DNA of 58,134 nt, taken from assembly GCA_023409975.1 (NCBI GenBank), contig JAEYQO010000085.1, forward strand, positions 1 to 58,134, in the 5' to 3' direction. This DNA is from Bacteroidota bacterium (GTDB lineage Bacteria; Bacteroidota; Bacteroidia; Chitinophagales; Chitinophagaceae). This document shows, one piece after another, positions 25,713 to 35,855 of this stretch. The notes under the pieces are model-generated. The model was given only the letters and a program-made list of their open reading frames with translations. It did no database searches and was not told the origin of the DNA. Numbering within the stretch: position 1 is the first letter of the stretch; every line of letters starts with the position of its first letter. Both the position numbers and the translations under genes were made by a program.

Positions 25713-27029
25713 TCAGGAGCCGCTGCTGATCGTGCTTTCGGCTGTTTTTACAGCAGGTAGGGTAATGATAAAGGTGGAACCTTTGTTCTCTTCACTTTCG
25801 GCACTGATGAATCCAGCGTGATGATCAATGATCTTTTTACAGATGGAGAGTCCGATACCTGTACCTTCAAATTGTTCGTAGGTGTGAAGCCTTTTGAAGG
25901 CCATGAATATCTGATCGGTGTACCGGCTGTCGAATCCGATTCCATTGTCCTGGATAAAGATCCTGAAATAGTCTTCGCTGTAACGTTCCTTATCAACTAA
26001 TGATGGAATATCTATCCCCTTCACCTTCTCCGAATTGATCCGGATGACGGGCTTCACACCGTCGCGGGAAAACTTCAGGGCGTTGATGATCAGATTCTGG
26101 AATACCTGCCGGAACTGTGCCGCTACTATTTTTACAGTAGGGAGCTTGTCCACCTGAATTTCTGCACTTTTCTGTTCGATGAGGATTTCAAGATCTGAAA
26201 TTACTGTCTGGAGCAGGTGGTTCAGATCCACTTCCTCCTCTGTATCGCTGGTAGTGGATGACCTTGAGAATGCGAGCAGATTACGGATCAGCATCTGCAT
26301 GCGTTCAGAAGCTTTCAGCATTCTTTCCAGAAAACTTCTGCCTTCTACCCCAAGCTGATCGTTGTATTCTTTGCTAAGTCTCCCGCCAAAAACAATGATC
26401 TTTCTGAGAGGCTCCTGGAGATCGTGAGAGGCCACATAGGCAAACCGCTCCAGTTCTTCATTGGAGGCTTTCAGTCGTTGAATATTATCGAGCAGCTGTT
26501 GGTTCAGTTCCTTGATCGTACGTTCAGAATTCTTCCTTTCGAGTATCTCCCGTTCGAGACTGGCATTGGATTCCTTTAGCCGCTGTTCCTGTAGCCGGAG
26601 CTCAAAATTCTTGTGATATAGCTCAACAAACACCGCCACCTTGGCCCTGAGCAGTTCAGGGTTGATGGGTTTGTAGATATAGTCCACGCCACCCAGCTGG
26701 TAGCCCTTGAACATGTGTTCTTCTCCATAATCATTAGCGGTAATGAAAATGATGGGTACATGTTTCAGCCTGTCGCGCTGATAGATCATGCTGGCTGTCT
26801 CAAATCCATTCAGATCCGGCATCTGCACATCCATAAGGATCAGCGTGAAATCCCACTGTTTCAGCAGGATCTTAAGCGCCGCCCTTCCGGAATTCGCCCG
26901 TATGATCGTATAGCCAAGCTTATCAAGGATGGTTTCGATAGAGAAGAGATTGTCTTCTCTATCGTCCACCACCAGTATCTTGACTTCCGGCTTCTCCTGT
27001 AGTCCGTTTTCGTTAACCGTTACATTCAT
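25713..27029 (-). CDS. REC-histidine kinase (response regulator fused to kinase)
   Basis: Cytoplasmic protein of 438 residues with no membrane helix. An N-terminal REC domain (about 15-135) has ILVVDDRED and the phosphoacceptor Asp67 in ILMDVQMPDLNG. A coiled coil at about 140-190 leads to HisKA with YVASHDLQEPLRK near 200 and HATPase_c at about 300-425 with NALKFSRDG, DNGIGFD and GTGIGLSICKKI. REC ahead of the kinase suggests that it takes phosphate from an upstream kinase and passes the signal on. It starts 5 bases after the poly-HAMP kinase stop, so the two form an operon. Confidence 0.93.
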   Translation of the reverse strand: MNVTVNENGLQEKPEVKILVVDDREDNLFSIETILDKLGYTIIRANSGRAALKILLKQWDFTLILMDVQMPDLNGFETASMIYQRDRLKHVPIIFITANDYGEEHMFKGYQLGGVDYIYKPINPELLRAKVAVFVELYHKNFELRLQEQRLKESNASLEREILERKNSERTIKELNQQLLDNIQRLKASNEELERFAYVASHDLQEPLRKIIVFGGRLSKEYNDQLGVEGRSFLERMLKASERMQMLIRNLLAFSRSSTTSDTEEEVDLNHLLQTVISDLEILIEQKSAEIQVDKLPTVKIVAAQFRQVFQNLIINALKFSRDGVKPVIRINSEKVKGIDIPSLVDKERYSEDYFRIFIQDNGIGFDSRYTDQIFMAFKRLHTYEQFEGTGIGLSICKKIIDHHAGFISAESEENKGSTFIITLPAVKTAESTISSGS

Positions 27030-27034
27030 TGCTC

Positions 27035-30000
27035 CTATTTATACAGCCACACACGCATCAGAGACAATAATTGGTCCATCTTTACCGGCTTCGTGATATA
27101 ATCTGAAGCACCCGCCTCTATACATTTCTCCCGATCGCCCTTCATAGCTTTTGCCGTCACCGCAATTATCGGGAGGTTGCTCTTCTTATGTTCCCTTCTG
27201 ATCTTCTGTGTTGTCTCGTATCCGTCCATTTCCGGCATCATGATATCCATTAATACCATGTCGATATTACTATTTTCATTCAGAACATCAATGGCTTCCT
27301 GGCCACTCTCGGCTGTGATCGTATTGATCTTATACTTTTCAAAAGCCGTGGTGAGGGCAAAGAGGTTTCTTACATCATCGTCCACAACGAGGATGTTCTT
27401 GCCTGCCAGTACATCCTCCTTCCAACGAAGGTTTCCGATGATCTTTCTTTTTTCCGGCAATAGATCATTCTGATGAATGTGGAGGTGCATCACCGTTTCT
27501 TCCAGCAGGGTTTCCAGGGAGGTCACACTCTTAAGAATGATCCTGTTGGCGTACTGCTTCAACTGACTCTTTTCCTTATTGGTGAAATCCTTCGCCGAGT
27601 AGACAATCACCGGCATCATCTGCATCTTCTTCATGGTATTGATCTGTATGATCAGATCCATACCCGGGATATCCGGCAGCATATAGTCTATGATGACCCC
27701 ATCATAGGCATGCTCACTGATCAGCTTCAGTGCTTCATTTCCAGACTGGGCTATTGTAATATCGATCAGGGGACCGTTGTCCAGCATTTTTACAATCTGT
27801 GAAGAATCGATCTCATTGTCCTCAACCACAAGCAGGGACCTTTTACTTCCGGGATTGTAATTGTAGATATCATTGATCAGATCTGTCAATGATTCATTGC
27901 TCAGTGGTTTCTGGTGGAAGCTTCTGGCACCGCGCTTCATAGAAAGGAGCCGGTTTTCTTCTCCGGAGATGATATGCACCGGAACATGCCTGAGGTTCAT
28001 ATCATTTTTGAAGAGATCGAGGATCTTCCAGCCACTACCATCAGGCAGCTTGGCATCCAGGGTAACTGCGACCGGATTGTATTTATTGGCCATGTCGAAT
28101 ACATCTCCGAAGTTGACAGCGACCACCACCTTCATATTCAGCTCGTGCGCCTTGTCGATGATGATCTTTGCGAATCGCAGATCGTCTTCCACCACAAGGA
28201 TGACCTTATCACCCGGGACAATATTGTTCCGGTCGTCGCCGGTGTCATTCAGCGCCTCTGAGGCAGCACTCAGATCTCTGTCGAGCGCCTTGCCATTATT
28301 CTGCCCGTTCTTCCTGTCCTCGCTCTGGATCAATTCCGCATCAGCGATGATCAAACTGCTTGGCTTTTCCGACTTCACCAGTTCCGGATTGTAGTCTATC
28401 GGAAGATAAAGCGTGAAGGTACTTCCTACACCGACCTCGCTTTCGAGCTCTATCGAACCACCGAGCAGATCTGCCAGTCCACGGCTGATGGAGAGTCCCA
28501 GACCCGTTCCTCCGTATTTACGGCTGGTGGAGCCCTCCGCCTGCTGGAATGCTTCGAAGATGATATTCTGTTTATCCCTGGTAATACCGATACCGGTGTC
28601 TTTGATCTCGAAGGCTACAATCTTACCTGCATTATCTAGACTTGGATTACCGTATTTCTTTTGATGCTTCTGTTCGTAGATTCTCAGCTTCACCTCTCCT
28701 TTTTCGGTGAACTTGAAGGCATTGGAAAGGAGGTTTTTCAGGATCTGGTTCAGTCGCTGGATATCCGTTTCGATGCTGTCCGGCAATCCTTTTTCCATTT
28801 CGATACCAAACCGGAGATTCTTGCTTTCCGAAACGTGTTTGAAGGTTGTCTCCACGAAAGAAGAGATTTCGGAGAAACGGACATTTATAAAGTCTGCTGA
28901 GATATAACCAGATTCGATCTTCGAGAGATCGAGGATATCATTGATCAGCTGAATGAGATCATCCCCGCAACTGTGGATCGTTTTGGCGAAGCGTACCTGT
29001 TTTTCAGTGAGGTTTCCTTCCGGATTCTCGAACAATTGCTGGGCGAGGATCAGAAGTGAGTTCAGCGGTGTGCGCAGCTCGTGCGACATATTGGCGAGGA
29101 ACTCTGATTTGTATTTGGAGGTCAGCGTCAGCTGTTCTGCTTTCTCTTCCAAAGATCTTCTGGCCTCTTCTACCTCACGATTCTTATTCTCCAGCTCATC
29201 CTTCTGTTTCACCAGCAGGTGTGCTTTGTCCTGCAGCTCTTCATTCGTGCGACGCAGTTCTTCGGTGAGCGACTGCGATTGTTCCAGAAGATGTTCGGTT
29301 CTGGAGTTCGTTTCGATCGTATTCAATACGATACCGATACTTTCAGTGAGCTGTTCGAGGAAGTCGAGGTGGGTTTCACTGAACACATCGAAGGACGCTA
29401 GTTCGATGACCGCTTTCACCTCTTTTTCGAATAATACCGGCAGGATGATCAGATTGGTTGGTGATGCCTGACCAAGTCCGGAGCCGATCTTTACATAGCT
29501 CTTCGGGATATTGGAAAGGATAATCCTTTGTTTTTCCTGGGCGCACTGACCAACCAGTCCCTCCCCTGGTGCAAACTCCTTCTTGGCATTGATATCGCCT
29601 TTAAAGGCGTAGGAGGCAAACAGTTTCAGTCTTTGATTCTGGAAGCCCTCATCCTGTTCGAGGATATAGAACATTCCATGCTGCGCGTTGACCACCTGAG
29701 CGAGTTCTGAAAGAATTCTTTTGGTTACCGTGCTCAGGTCTTTCTGACCCTGCAGCATTTGGGTGAGTTTGGCAAGGTTCGATTTCAACCAGTCCTGTTC
29801 CTGATTCCGCAGCGTGGTTTCCTTCAGGTTAGCGATCATCTGGTTGATCGTATCCTTAAGTGCTTCCACCTCCCCCTTGGCATCTACGCGGATCATCCGG
29901 GTGAGATCACCTTTTGTTACCGCGGAGGCTACTTCGGAGATGGCGCGCACCTGAGTGGTAAGATTCTCCGCGAGCTGGTTTACGTTTTCTGTAAGGTTTT

Positions 30001-33000
30001 TCCAGATACCCGAGGCACCAGGCACATTGGCCTGTCCACCGAGTCTACCTTCAACCCCTACCTCGCGCGCGACCGTGGTTACCTGGTCGGCGAATACAGC
30101 GAGGGTATCGATCATTTCATTGATCGTATCTGTGAGTTGTGCTACTTCACCCCTGGAAGAGATGGAGAGCTTCTGATTCAGATTACCGGTGGCTACGGAG
30201 GTCACCACCTTTGCGATACCCCGCACCTGTGAGGTCAGGTTGGAGGCCATCATGTTTACCGAGTCTGTAAGATCCTTCCATGTACCGCCGACACCCTTCA
30301 CTTCTGCCTGACCGCCCAGCTTTCCTTCGGTGCCCACCTCGCGGGCCACACGGGTCACCTCGAAGGCGAAGGAGTTGAGCTGGTCCACCATGGTGTTGAT
30401 CGTATTCTTCAGATCGTAGATCTCACCTTTCACGTCGATAGTCACCTTTTTGGAAAGGTCGCCGGAGGCGACCGCCTTGGTCACTTCTGCGATATTCCGC
30501 ACCTGCGATGTGAGGTTACCCGTCATTTGGTTTACGGAGTCGGTAAGGTCCTTCCAGGTTCCCGCTACCCCCGGTACGAAAGCCTGTCCGCCGAGTTTAC
30601 CTTCAGTACCTACCTCACGGGCCACACGTGTTACTTCCGAGGCGAAGGAGCGGAGCTGATCCACCATGGTGTTCAGTGTTTCCTTCAGCTGGAGGATCTC
30701 ACCGCGCACATCCACCGTAATCTTCCGCGACATATCGCCATTGGCCACCGCGATGGCCACATCCGCGATATTCCGCACCTGATCGGTGAGGTTGCCTGCC
30801 ATCTGATTTACGGAGTCCGTAAGATCCTTCCAGGTTCCGGCTACTCCCGGTACATTGGCCTGTCCACCGAGCTTTCCTTCCGTACCCACCTCACGGGCCA
30901 CACGGGTCACCTCTGAGGCGAAAGAGCGGAGCTGGTCCACCATGGTATTGATTGTATTCTTGAGTTCGAGGATCTCGCCTTTTACATCCACCTCAATCTT
31001 ACGGGAGAGGTTACCGTTTGCCACGGCTGTAGTTACCTCGGCGATATTCCGCACCTGGGCAGTGAGGTTGGAGGCCATTTTATTTACAGAGTCGGTAAGA
31101 TCTTTCCAGGTTCCTGCAACACCGGGTACATCCGCCTGACCGCCGAGCTGCCCTTCTGAGCCCACCTCGCGGGCCACACGCGTTACCTCAGAGCCGAAGG
31201 CGTTGAGCTGATCCACCATCGTGTTGATGGTGTTCTTCAATTCCGCGATCTCGCCCTGAACATCTACAGTGATCTTTTTGGAGAGGTCACCCTTGGCCAC
31301 CGCAGTGGTCACTTCGGCGATATTCCGCACCTGGGCTGTCAGGTTACTACCCATCTGGTTTACGGAGTCGGTGAGGTCCTTCCAGGTTCCTCCCACACCC
31401 TGCACCTTGGCCTGTCCGCCCAGCTTACCTTCCGTACCTACCTCGAGGGCCACACGAGTTACCTCGGAGGCGAAGGAGTTAAGCTGGTCCACCATCGTGT
31501 TAATCGTTTTCTTCAGCTCGAGGATCTCTCCTTCTACCATTACCGTGATCTTCTTGGAAAGGTCACCGTTGGCCACCGCAGTGGTCACCTCGGCGATATT
31601 CCGCACCTGGGCTGTCAGGTTGGAGGCCATCTGGTTCACGGAGTCCGTGAGACCTTTCCACACACCACCAACACCTTTTACCTTGGCCTGACCGCCCAGC
31701 TTACCTTCCGTACCTACTTCGAGGGCCACACGGGTTACCTCGGAAGCGAAGGAATTGAGCTGATCCACCATGGTATTGATCGTATTCTTCAGTTCTGCGA
31801 TCTCGCCCTGAACGTCTACCGTGATCTTTTTGGAGAGGTCACCGTTCGCTACCGCTGTCGTTACCTCGGCGATATTCCGCACCTGAGCGGTGAGGTTAGA
31901 GGCCATCTGATTTACGCTGTAGGTGAGATCCTTCCAGACTCCGCCTACCCCTTTTACTGTGGCCTGCCCGCCCAGCTTACCTTCAGAGCCCACCTCCCGT
32001 GCCACGCGCGTCACCTCGGAACCGAAGGAGTTGAGCTGATCCACCATCGTGTTGATCGTATTCTTGAGTTCGAGGATCTCGCCCTGAACATCCACTGTAA
32101 TTTTTTTGGAGAGGTCGCCGTTGGCTACGGCTGTCGTCACCTCGGCAATGTTCCGCACCTGACCAGTGAGGTTGGAGGCCATCTGGTTTACAGAGTCTGT
32201 GAGATCCTTCCAGACACCTCCGACACCTTCCACTGTGGCCTGACCGCCCAGCTTACCTTCAGAGCCCACCTCGCGCGCCACACGCGTTACCTCGGAGCCG
32301 AAGGAGTTGAGCTGATCCACCATGGTATTGATCGTATTCTTTAGCTCCAGGATTTCCCCTTTTACATCCACCGTGATCTTGCGGGACAGATCCCCTTTCG
32401 CCACTGCTGTGGTTACTTCGGCGATATTCCGCACCTGGGCGGTGAGGTTGCTACCCATCTGGTTCACCGAGTCGGTAAGATCCTTCCAGACACCAGCCAC
32501 CCCTTTCACACGTGCCTGACCGCCGAGCTTTCCCTCGGAACCCACTTCTCTGGCCACACGCGTTACCTCGACGGAGAAGGAGTTGAGCTGGTCCACCATG
32601 GTATTCATGGTATTCTTAAGCTCTGCTATTTCTCCTTTCACATCCACGGTGATTTTCTTGGAAAGGTCGCCCTTGGCTACTGCTGTTGTTACCTCGGCGA
32701 TGTTCCGCACCTGACCGGTAAGGTTAGAGGCCATCTGGTTTACCGAGTCGGTAAGATTCTTCCAGGTTCCGGCAACCCCCTTTACCTGTGCCTGGCCGCC
32801 CAGCTTTCCTTCCGTGCCTACCTCGAGTGCCACACGCGTCACCTCGGAGGAGAAAGAGTTGAGCTGATCCACCATGGTATTGATCGTATTCTTTAGTTCC
32901 AGGATCTCACCTTTCACATCCACGGTAATCTTTTTGGAGAGGTCGCCTTTTGCCACGGCTGTGGTTACCTCGGCGATGTTCCGCACCTGACCCGTGAGGT

Positions 33001-33709
33001 TAGAGGCCATCTGGTTCACCGAATCCGTAAGATCTTTCCATACACCGGCCACCCCTTTTACCTTGGCTTGTCCGCCCAGCTTACCCTCCGTACCTACTTC
33101 CAGGGCCACACGTGTTACTTCAGCGGAAAAGAGATTGAGCTGCTTTACCATGTCGTTCACTTCCCGGGCGATCTTGGCGTATTCGCCCTGGAGTTCGTGA
33201 TCGCCGATCTGGAGCGGCATTTCCTGGGAAAGGTTACCCTTGGCCACCGCGCTGATCACCCCGGCGATTTCAATGGTAGGGTGTACAAGATCACCGATCA
33301 GCGTGTTGAGCGCTTCGGCTTTTTCAGTCCAGCCACCTTTACCGAACGGTACTTCTATGCGGTGGTTGAGCTTACCATGTTTACCGATCATTTTACTGGC
33401 GAGAGTAAACTCCTGGGTCATTTTATCGTTGAGCGAGATGATCTCGTTCATCGTATCGCAGATCTTGCCACTGATGCCTATCTGGTCAATGGGCATGCGT
33501 ACCTGGAAATTACCGTTCTTTACCTCGGTGAGGACATTGAGGAGTTCGCGATACAGTTCGCTGGTAGGCAGGGTATCCAGGACAGCAGAGGCTGGCTTTG
33601 CTGCCTTTCCTCTCTTTGGGGATTTTTCTTCCGGCAACACTGTCTGGGACTGATCGCCGCTTACGCCGTTCTTACGGACTCCGTTGGTGCTTTTAGGTTG
33701 ATTTGCCAT
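27035..33709 (-). CDS. Giant poly-HAMP hybrid histidine kinase
   Basis: A 2224-residue cytoplasmic hybrid kinase with no membrane helix. Residues 50-231 hold divergent HAMP-like units. Residues 232-1243 are eleven tandem 92-residue units, each a HAMP pair (NQMASNLT, VRNIAEVTTAVA, GEILELKNTINTMVDQL, VTRVAREVG, EGKLGGQA, WKDLTDSV), followed by half a unit. A GAF domain lies at about 1310-1475 and HisKA at about 1535-1600 with MSHELRTPLN (His near 1543). HATPase_c covers about 1650-1775. Three REC domains start near 1836, 1958 and 2105, with Asp in VTLDAKLPDG, VIIDYMLPD and VLMDIMMPEMDG. The units resemble fungal group III osmosensing kinases (Nik1/Os-1), which have five to six of them. The start ATG precedes a basic, disordered head. 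Confidence 0.93.
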   Translation of the reverse strand: MANQPKSTNGVRKNGVSGDQSQTVLPEEKSPKRGKAAKPASAVLDTLPTSELYRELLNVLTEVKNGNFQVRMPIDQIGISGKICDTMNEIISLNDKMTQEFTLASKMIGKHGKLNHRIEVPFGKGGWTEKAEALNTLIGDLVHPTIEIAGVISAVAKGNLSQEMPLQIGDHELQGEYAKIAREVNDMVKQLNLFSAEVTRVALEVGTEGKLGGQAKVKGVAGVWKDLTDSVNQMASNLTGQVRNIAEVTTAVAKGDLSKKITVDVKGEILELKNTINTMVDQLNSFSSEVTRVALEVGTEGKLGGQAQVKGVAGTWKNLTDSVNQMASNLTGQVRNIAEVTTAVAKGDLSKKITVDVKGEIAELKNTMNTMVDQLNSFSVEVTRVAREVGSEGKLGGQARVKGVAGVWKDLTDSVNQMGSNLTAQVRNIAEVTTAVAKGDLSRKITVDVKGEILELKNTINTMVDQLNSFGSEVTRVAREVGSEGKLGGQATVEGVGGVWKDLTDSVNQMASNLTGQVRNIAEVTTAVANGDLSKKITVDVQGEILELKNTINTMVDQLNSFGSEVTRVAREVGSEGKLGGQATVKGVGGVWKDLTYSVNQMASNLTAQVRNIAEVTTAVANGDLSKKITVDVQGEIAELKNTINTMVDQLNSFASEVTRVALEVGTEGKLGGQAKVKGVGGVWKGLTDSVNQMASNLTAQVRNIAEVTTAVANGDLSKKITVMVEGEILELKKTINTMVDQLNSFASEVTRVALEVGTEGKLGGQAKVQGVGGTWKDLTDSVNQMGSNLTAQVRNIAEVTTAVAKGDLSKKITVDVQGEIAELKNTINTMVDQLNAFGSEVTRVAREVGSEGQLGGQADVPGVAGTWKDLTDSVNKMASNLTAQVRNIAEVTTAVANGNLSRKIEVDVKGEILELKNTINTMVDQLRSFASEVTRVAREVGTEGKLGGQANVPGVAGTWKDLTDSVNQMAGNLTDQVRNIADVAIAVANGDMSRKITVDVRGEILQLKETLNTMVDQLRSFASEVTRVAREVGTEGKLGGQAFVPGVAGTWKDLTDSVNQMTGNLTSQVRNIAEVTKAVASGDLSKKVTIDVKGEIYDLKNTINTMVDQLNSFAFEVTRVAREVGTEGKLGGQAEVKGVGGTWKDLTDSVNMMASNLTSQVRGIAKVVTSVATGNLNQKLSISSRGEVAQLTDTINEMIDTLAVFADQVTTVAREVGVEGRLGGQANVPGASGIWKNLTENVNQLAENLTTQVRAISEVASAVTKGDLTRMIRVDAKGEVEALKDTINQMIANLKETTLRNQEQDWLKSNLAKLTQMLQGQKDLSTVTKRILSELAQVVNAQHGMFYILEQDEGFQNQRLKLFASYAFKGDINAKKEFAPGEGLVGQCAQEKQRIILSNIPKSYVKIGSGLGQASPTNLIILPVLFEKEVKAVIELASFDVFSETHLDFLEQLTESIGIVLNTIETNSRTEHLLEQSQSLTEELRRTNEELQDKAHLLVKQKDELENKNREVEEARRSLEEKAEQLTLTSKYKSEFLANMSHELRTPLNSLLILAQQLFENPEGNLTEKQVRFAKTIHSCGDDLIQLINDILDLSKIESGYISADFINVRFSEISSFVETTFKHVSESKNLRFGIEMEKGLPDSIETDIQRLNQILKNLLSNAFKFTEKGEVKLRIYEQKHQKKYGNPSLDNAGKIVAFEIKDTGIGITRDKQNIIFEAFQQAEGSTSRKYGGTGLGLSISRGLADLLGGSIELESEVGVGSTFTLYLPIDYNPELVKSEKPSSLIIADAELIQSEDRKNGQNNGKALDRDLSAASEALNDTGDDRNNIVPGDKVILVVEDDLRFAKIIIDKAHELNMKVVVAVNFGDVFDMANKYNPVAVTLDAKLPDGSGWKILDLFKNDMNLRHVPVHIISGEENRLLSMKRGARSFHQKPLSNESLTDLINDIYNYNPGSKRSLLVVEDNEIDSSQIVKMLDNGPLIDITIAQSGNEALKLISEHAYDGVIIDYMLPDIPGMDLIIQINTMKKMQMMPVIVYSAKDFTNKEKSQLKQYANRIILKSVTSLETLLEETVMHLHIHQNDLLPEKRKIIGNLRWKEDVLAGKNILVVDDDVRNLFALTTAFEKYKINTITAESGQEAIDVLNENSNIDMVLMDIMMPEMDGYETTQKIRREHKKSNLPIIAVTAKAMKGDREKCIEAGASDYITKPVKMDQLLSLMRVWLYK
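29981..33016 (-). repeat. Eleven tandem 276-bp units encoding HAMP pairs
   Basis: The coding repeat has an exact period of 92 codons, so eleven units fill 3036 bases without indels. Middle units differ from each other at only a few residues, while the first and last ones are more divergent. This suggests recent amplification or gene conversion in the centre of the array. Confidence 0.9.
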
Positions 33710-33845
33710 GTGTTGTGTGTGTTTGGATCTGAATCCGATCAGATATTCAGAATTCTACTCAGGTAAAGGGAAGGAATTAAAAAATCATACCAGGGAGTGG
33801 AATTCCGTGATTGACAAGGACTGAACTCGTCTGCATTACAAAGAA

Positions 33846-35855
33846 TCAGGCGCCTGAGAAACCGGGGGAAAGGTCGGAGGGATGTTTCAGGGGAAGTTGG
33901 ATGGTGAAGGTGGTGCCCTTACCTTCTTCGCTTTCAGCGGTGATGCTGCCGTGATGGTTTTCGACGATTTTGCGACAGAGCGCCAGTCCGATTCCGGTGC
34001 CTTCGTATTCATTTTTCGGAACGAGGCGTTGGAAGATCTGGAATACCTTTTCAGCGAATTCCTTTTTAAAGCCTATACCATTGTCTTTCACCTGGATCTG
34101 AAGGATGCCGGGTGCCTTTTCCTTCGCCAGTACCTGGATGAGCGGAGGGAGGCCGGGTTTGGCGTACTTGATCGAATTGCTGATCAGATTCTGAAAGAGC
34201 TGGCGCATCTGGAAGGGCAGCACTTCGGCGATGGGCAGCTTGTCTGCTACGATGCCGGCCCCGGAAAGTTTGATGGAAACCTCCATATCGATCAATACAT
34301 CCTGAAGGATGGCATTAAGATCGGCGGAAACGAACTCCTCTGCATCGCTGGATACATTGCTGTAGGAGAGAATATCTTCAATGAGATCCGTCATTCTGCG
34401 GGCGGAGTGCTGTATTTTCTCGAGATAGCCCAGTGTGCCTTCGGGCAGGCCAGATCCCTGGCGCATAAGCAAGTCGCTGAACGTATGGATCTTTCGGAGT
34501 GGTTCTTTAAGATCGTGGGAGGCCAGCCAGGCAAATTGTTCCAGTTCCTTATTGGAGCGTTCGAGCTCTGCCTGTTTTCGTTCCAGCTCCAGCGCGCTCC
34601 TTTTGATATCTGAGATATCGCGGATGAAGGCGATGAAAACCGGCTCGCCGCCCTGGGTGGTTTTTGAGATCGTAAGCGAGATGTAGAACTCCTGTCCGCT
34701 GGCGTCGAGTGCCTGCGTTTCGATGGTCCGGTTAAGCACCCGTTCTTCACCTGTTTCAAGGTGGCGGCGGATACCTTCTCTATGACTTTGCCGGTGTACG
34801 GGCGGGATAATCAGCTCTGCCAGATCGCGGCCAACGACATCCATGGCCGACCATCCAAACATAGTTTCGGCCTTTGGATTCCATAATTTGACGCGACTTT
34901 CCGTGTCAATGACGATGATGGCATCAGGGGCGTTGCGGATGATCTGACGGATATTCTCTTCACGCTCTACCAGTTGCGCGGTATAGAAGCGGATCTGTTG
35001 CTCGGCGGCCTGGCGGAGCGTGACATCGCGTAGGATGCTCCGGGTGTATTCTGCTTTGCCATCACGGACCTTACAGGTCATATGGCCCTCTATGGCGACC
35101 TCTTTACCGTTCCGGCTGATGAAGACCGTGTTGAGGGCTTCGAGGGCGGGAAGGCCGGAGATGATGCGATCGCGATAGGCGCGGAAGCGGTCCTTTTCCC
35201 TTTCGGCTACGACATCGTAGATGGTGATATCCGGGAGTTCGGATTCTGAGAACCCAAGCGTTTCCAGCCAGGACTTGTTGGCGTAGAGCAACTTACCGCT
35301 GGGGTCGGCAATATGGATGAGATCACTGGCATTGTCGAAGATATCTTTGAACCTTTCTTCACTTTCGCGAGTCTTTTCCTGTTCAGCCTGTTGTCGTTTA
35401 TCGATGGTGGCTGCTGCCAGTTCATGAACCTTTGTATGGTATTGCTGAAGTTCTTCGATGATAAAGACTGCCTCCTTCGATTTTTTGGTGAAATCGGGGA
35501 GAATTCTGGACATGGCGATCTCATCGGCTGCCGAGAGCATAACAATGTCCATTAGAGAAACCGAACGAGTATCGATGCCGTGGAGCATATCGTGTTTCCA
35601 GTCTTTATTCCGGAGAGTGAGCTGTTCGTATTCTCTTCCGGCGACGACTGCTTCGAGAAACTGGCGGGTGGAGGTTTCTACGAGCACGGCCAGACGCAGT
35701 TGTTCGCCTTCATATTTTTTGATGAGGGGCGGGTTCAGCTCATATAGCTGTTCCAGCTTCAGGCGGGTCAATTCTTCTAATCTTTTCGCCAGAAGATAGG
35801 CTGCGTAATCCTTTAAGCGGCTCATGAAACGACAGCGGAGTGTTTCCGCTTCCAT
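33846..35855 (-). CDS. PAS-domain histidine kinase with RsbR-like N-terminal domain
   Basis: Cytoplasmic kinase of 669 residues (659 if the ATG at 35825 is used; neither start has a clear signal). Residues 10-155 are all-helical and resemble the globin-like sensor domain of RsbR-type proteins. PAS1 covers about 168-285 (RFKDIFDNASDLIHIADPSG), PAS2 about 300-420 (IRNAPDAIIVIDTESRVKLWNPKAE split over 308-332), then a coiled coil. HisKA has WLASHDLKEPLRKIH near 450, and HATPase_c covers about 540-655 with NLISNSIKYA, DNGIGFK and GTGIGLALC. It lies 136 bases upstream of the poly-HAMP gene on the same strand and is probably the first gene of the minus-strand signalling run. Confidence 0.9.
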   Translation of the reverse strand: MEAETLRCRFMSRLKDYAAYLLAKRLEELTRLKLEQLYELNPPLIKKYEGEQLRLAVLVETSTRQFLEAVVAGREYEQLTLRNKDWKHDMLHGIDTRSVSLMDIVMLSAADEIAMSRILPDFTKKSKEAVFIIEELQQYHTKVHELAAATIDKRQQAEQEKTRESEERFKDIFDNASDLIHIADPSGKLLYANKSWLETLGFSESELPDITIYDVVAEREKDRFRAYRDRIISGLPALEALNTVFISRNGKEVAIEGHMTCKVRDGKAEYTRSILRDVTLRQAAEQQIRFYTAQLVEREENIRQIIRNAPDAIIVIDTESRVKLWNPKAETMFGWSAMDVVGRDLAELIIPPVHRQSHREGIRRHLETGEERVLNRTIETQALDASGQEFYISLTISKTTQGGEPVFIAFIRDISDIKRSALELERKQAELERSNKELEQFAWLASHDLKEPLRKIHTFSDLLMRQGSGLPEGTLGYLEKIQHSARRMTDLIEDILSYSNVSSDAEEFVSADLNAILQDVLIDMEVSIKLSGAGIVADKLPIAEVLPFQMRQLFQNLISNSIKYAKPGLPPLIQVLAKEKAPGILQIQVKDNGIGFKKEFAEKVFQIFQRLVPKNEYEGTGIGLALCRKIVENHHGSITAESEEGKGTTFTIQLPLKHPSDLSPGFSGA

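Noticed and set aside
30450..32519. Series of similar plus-strand frames at a regular spacing
   Set aside because: They reflect the 276-bp coding repeat on the other strand, not a gene family.
29981..33016. CRISPR-like regular repeats
   Set aside because: The unit is 276 bases of continuous coding sequence without spacers and no cas gene is near.
33068..33766. 232-codon plus-strand frame across the start of the poly-HAMP gene
   Set aside because: Antisense to repeated HAMP coding sequence; the sequence pattern repeats because the underlying gene repeats.
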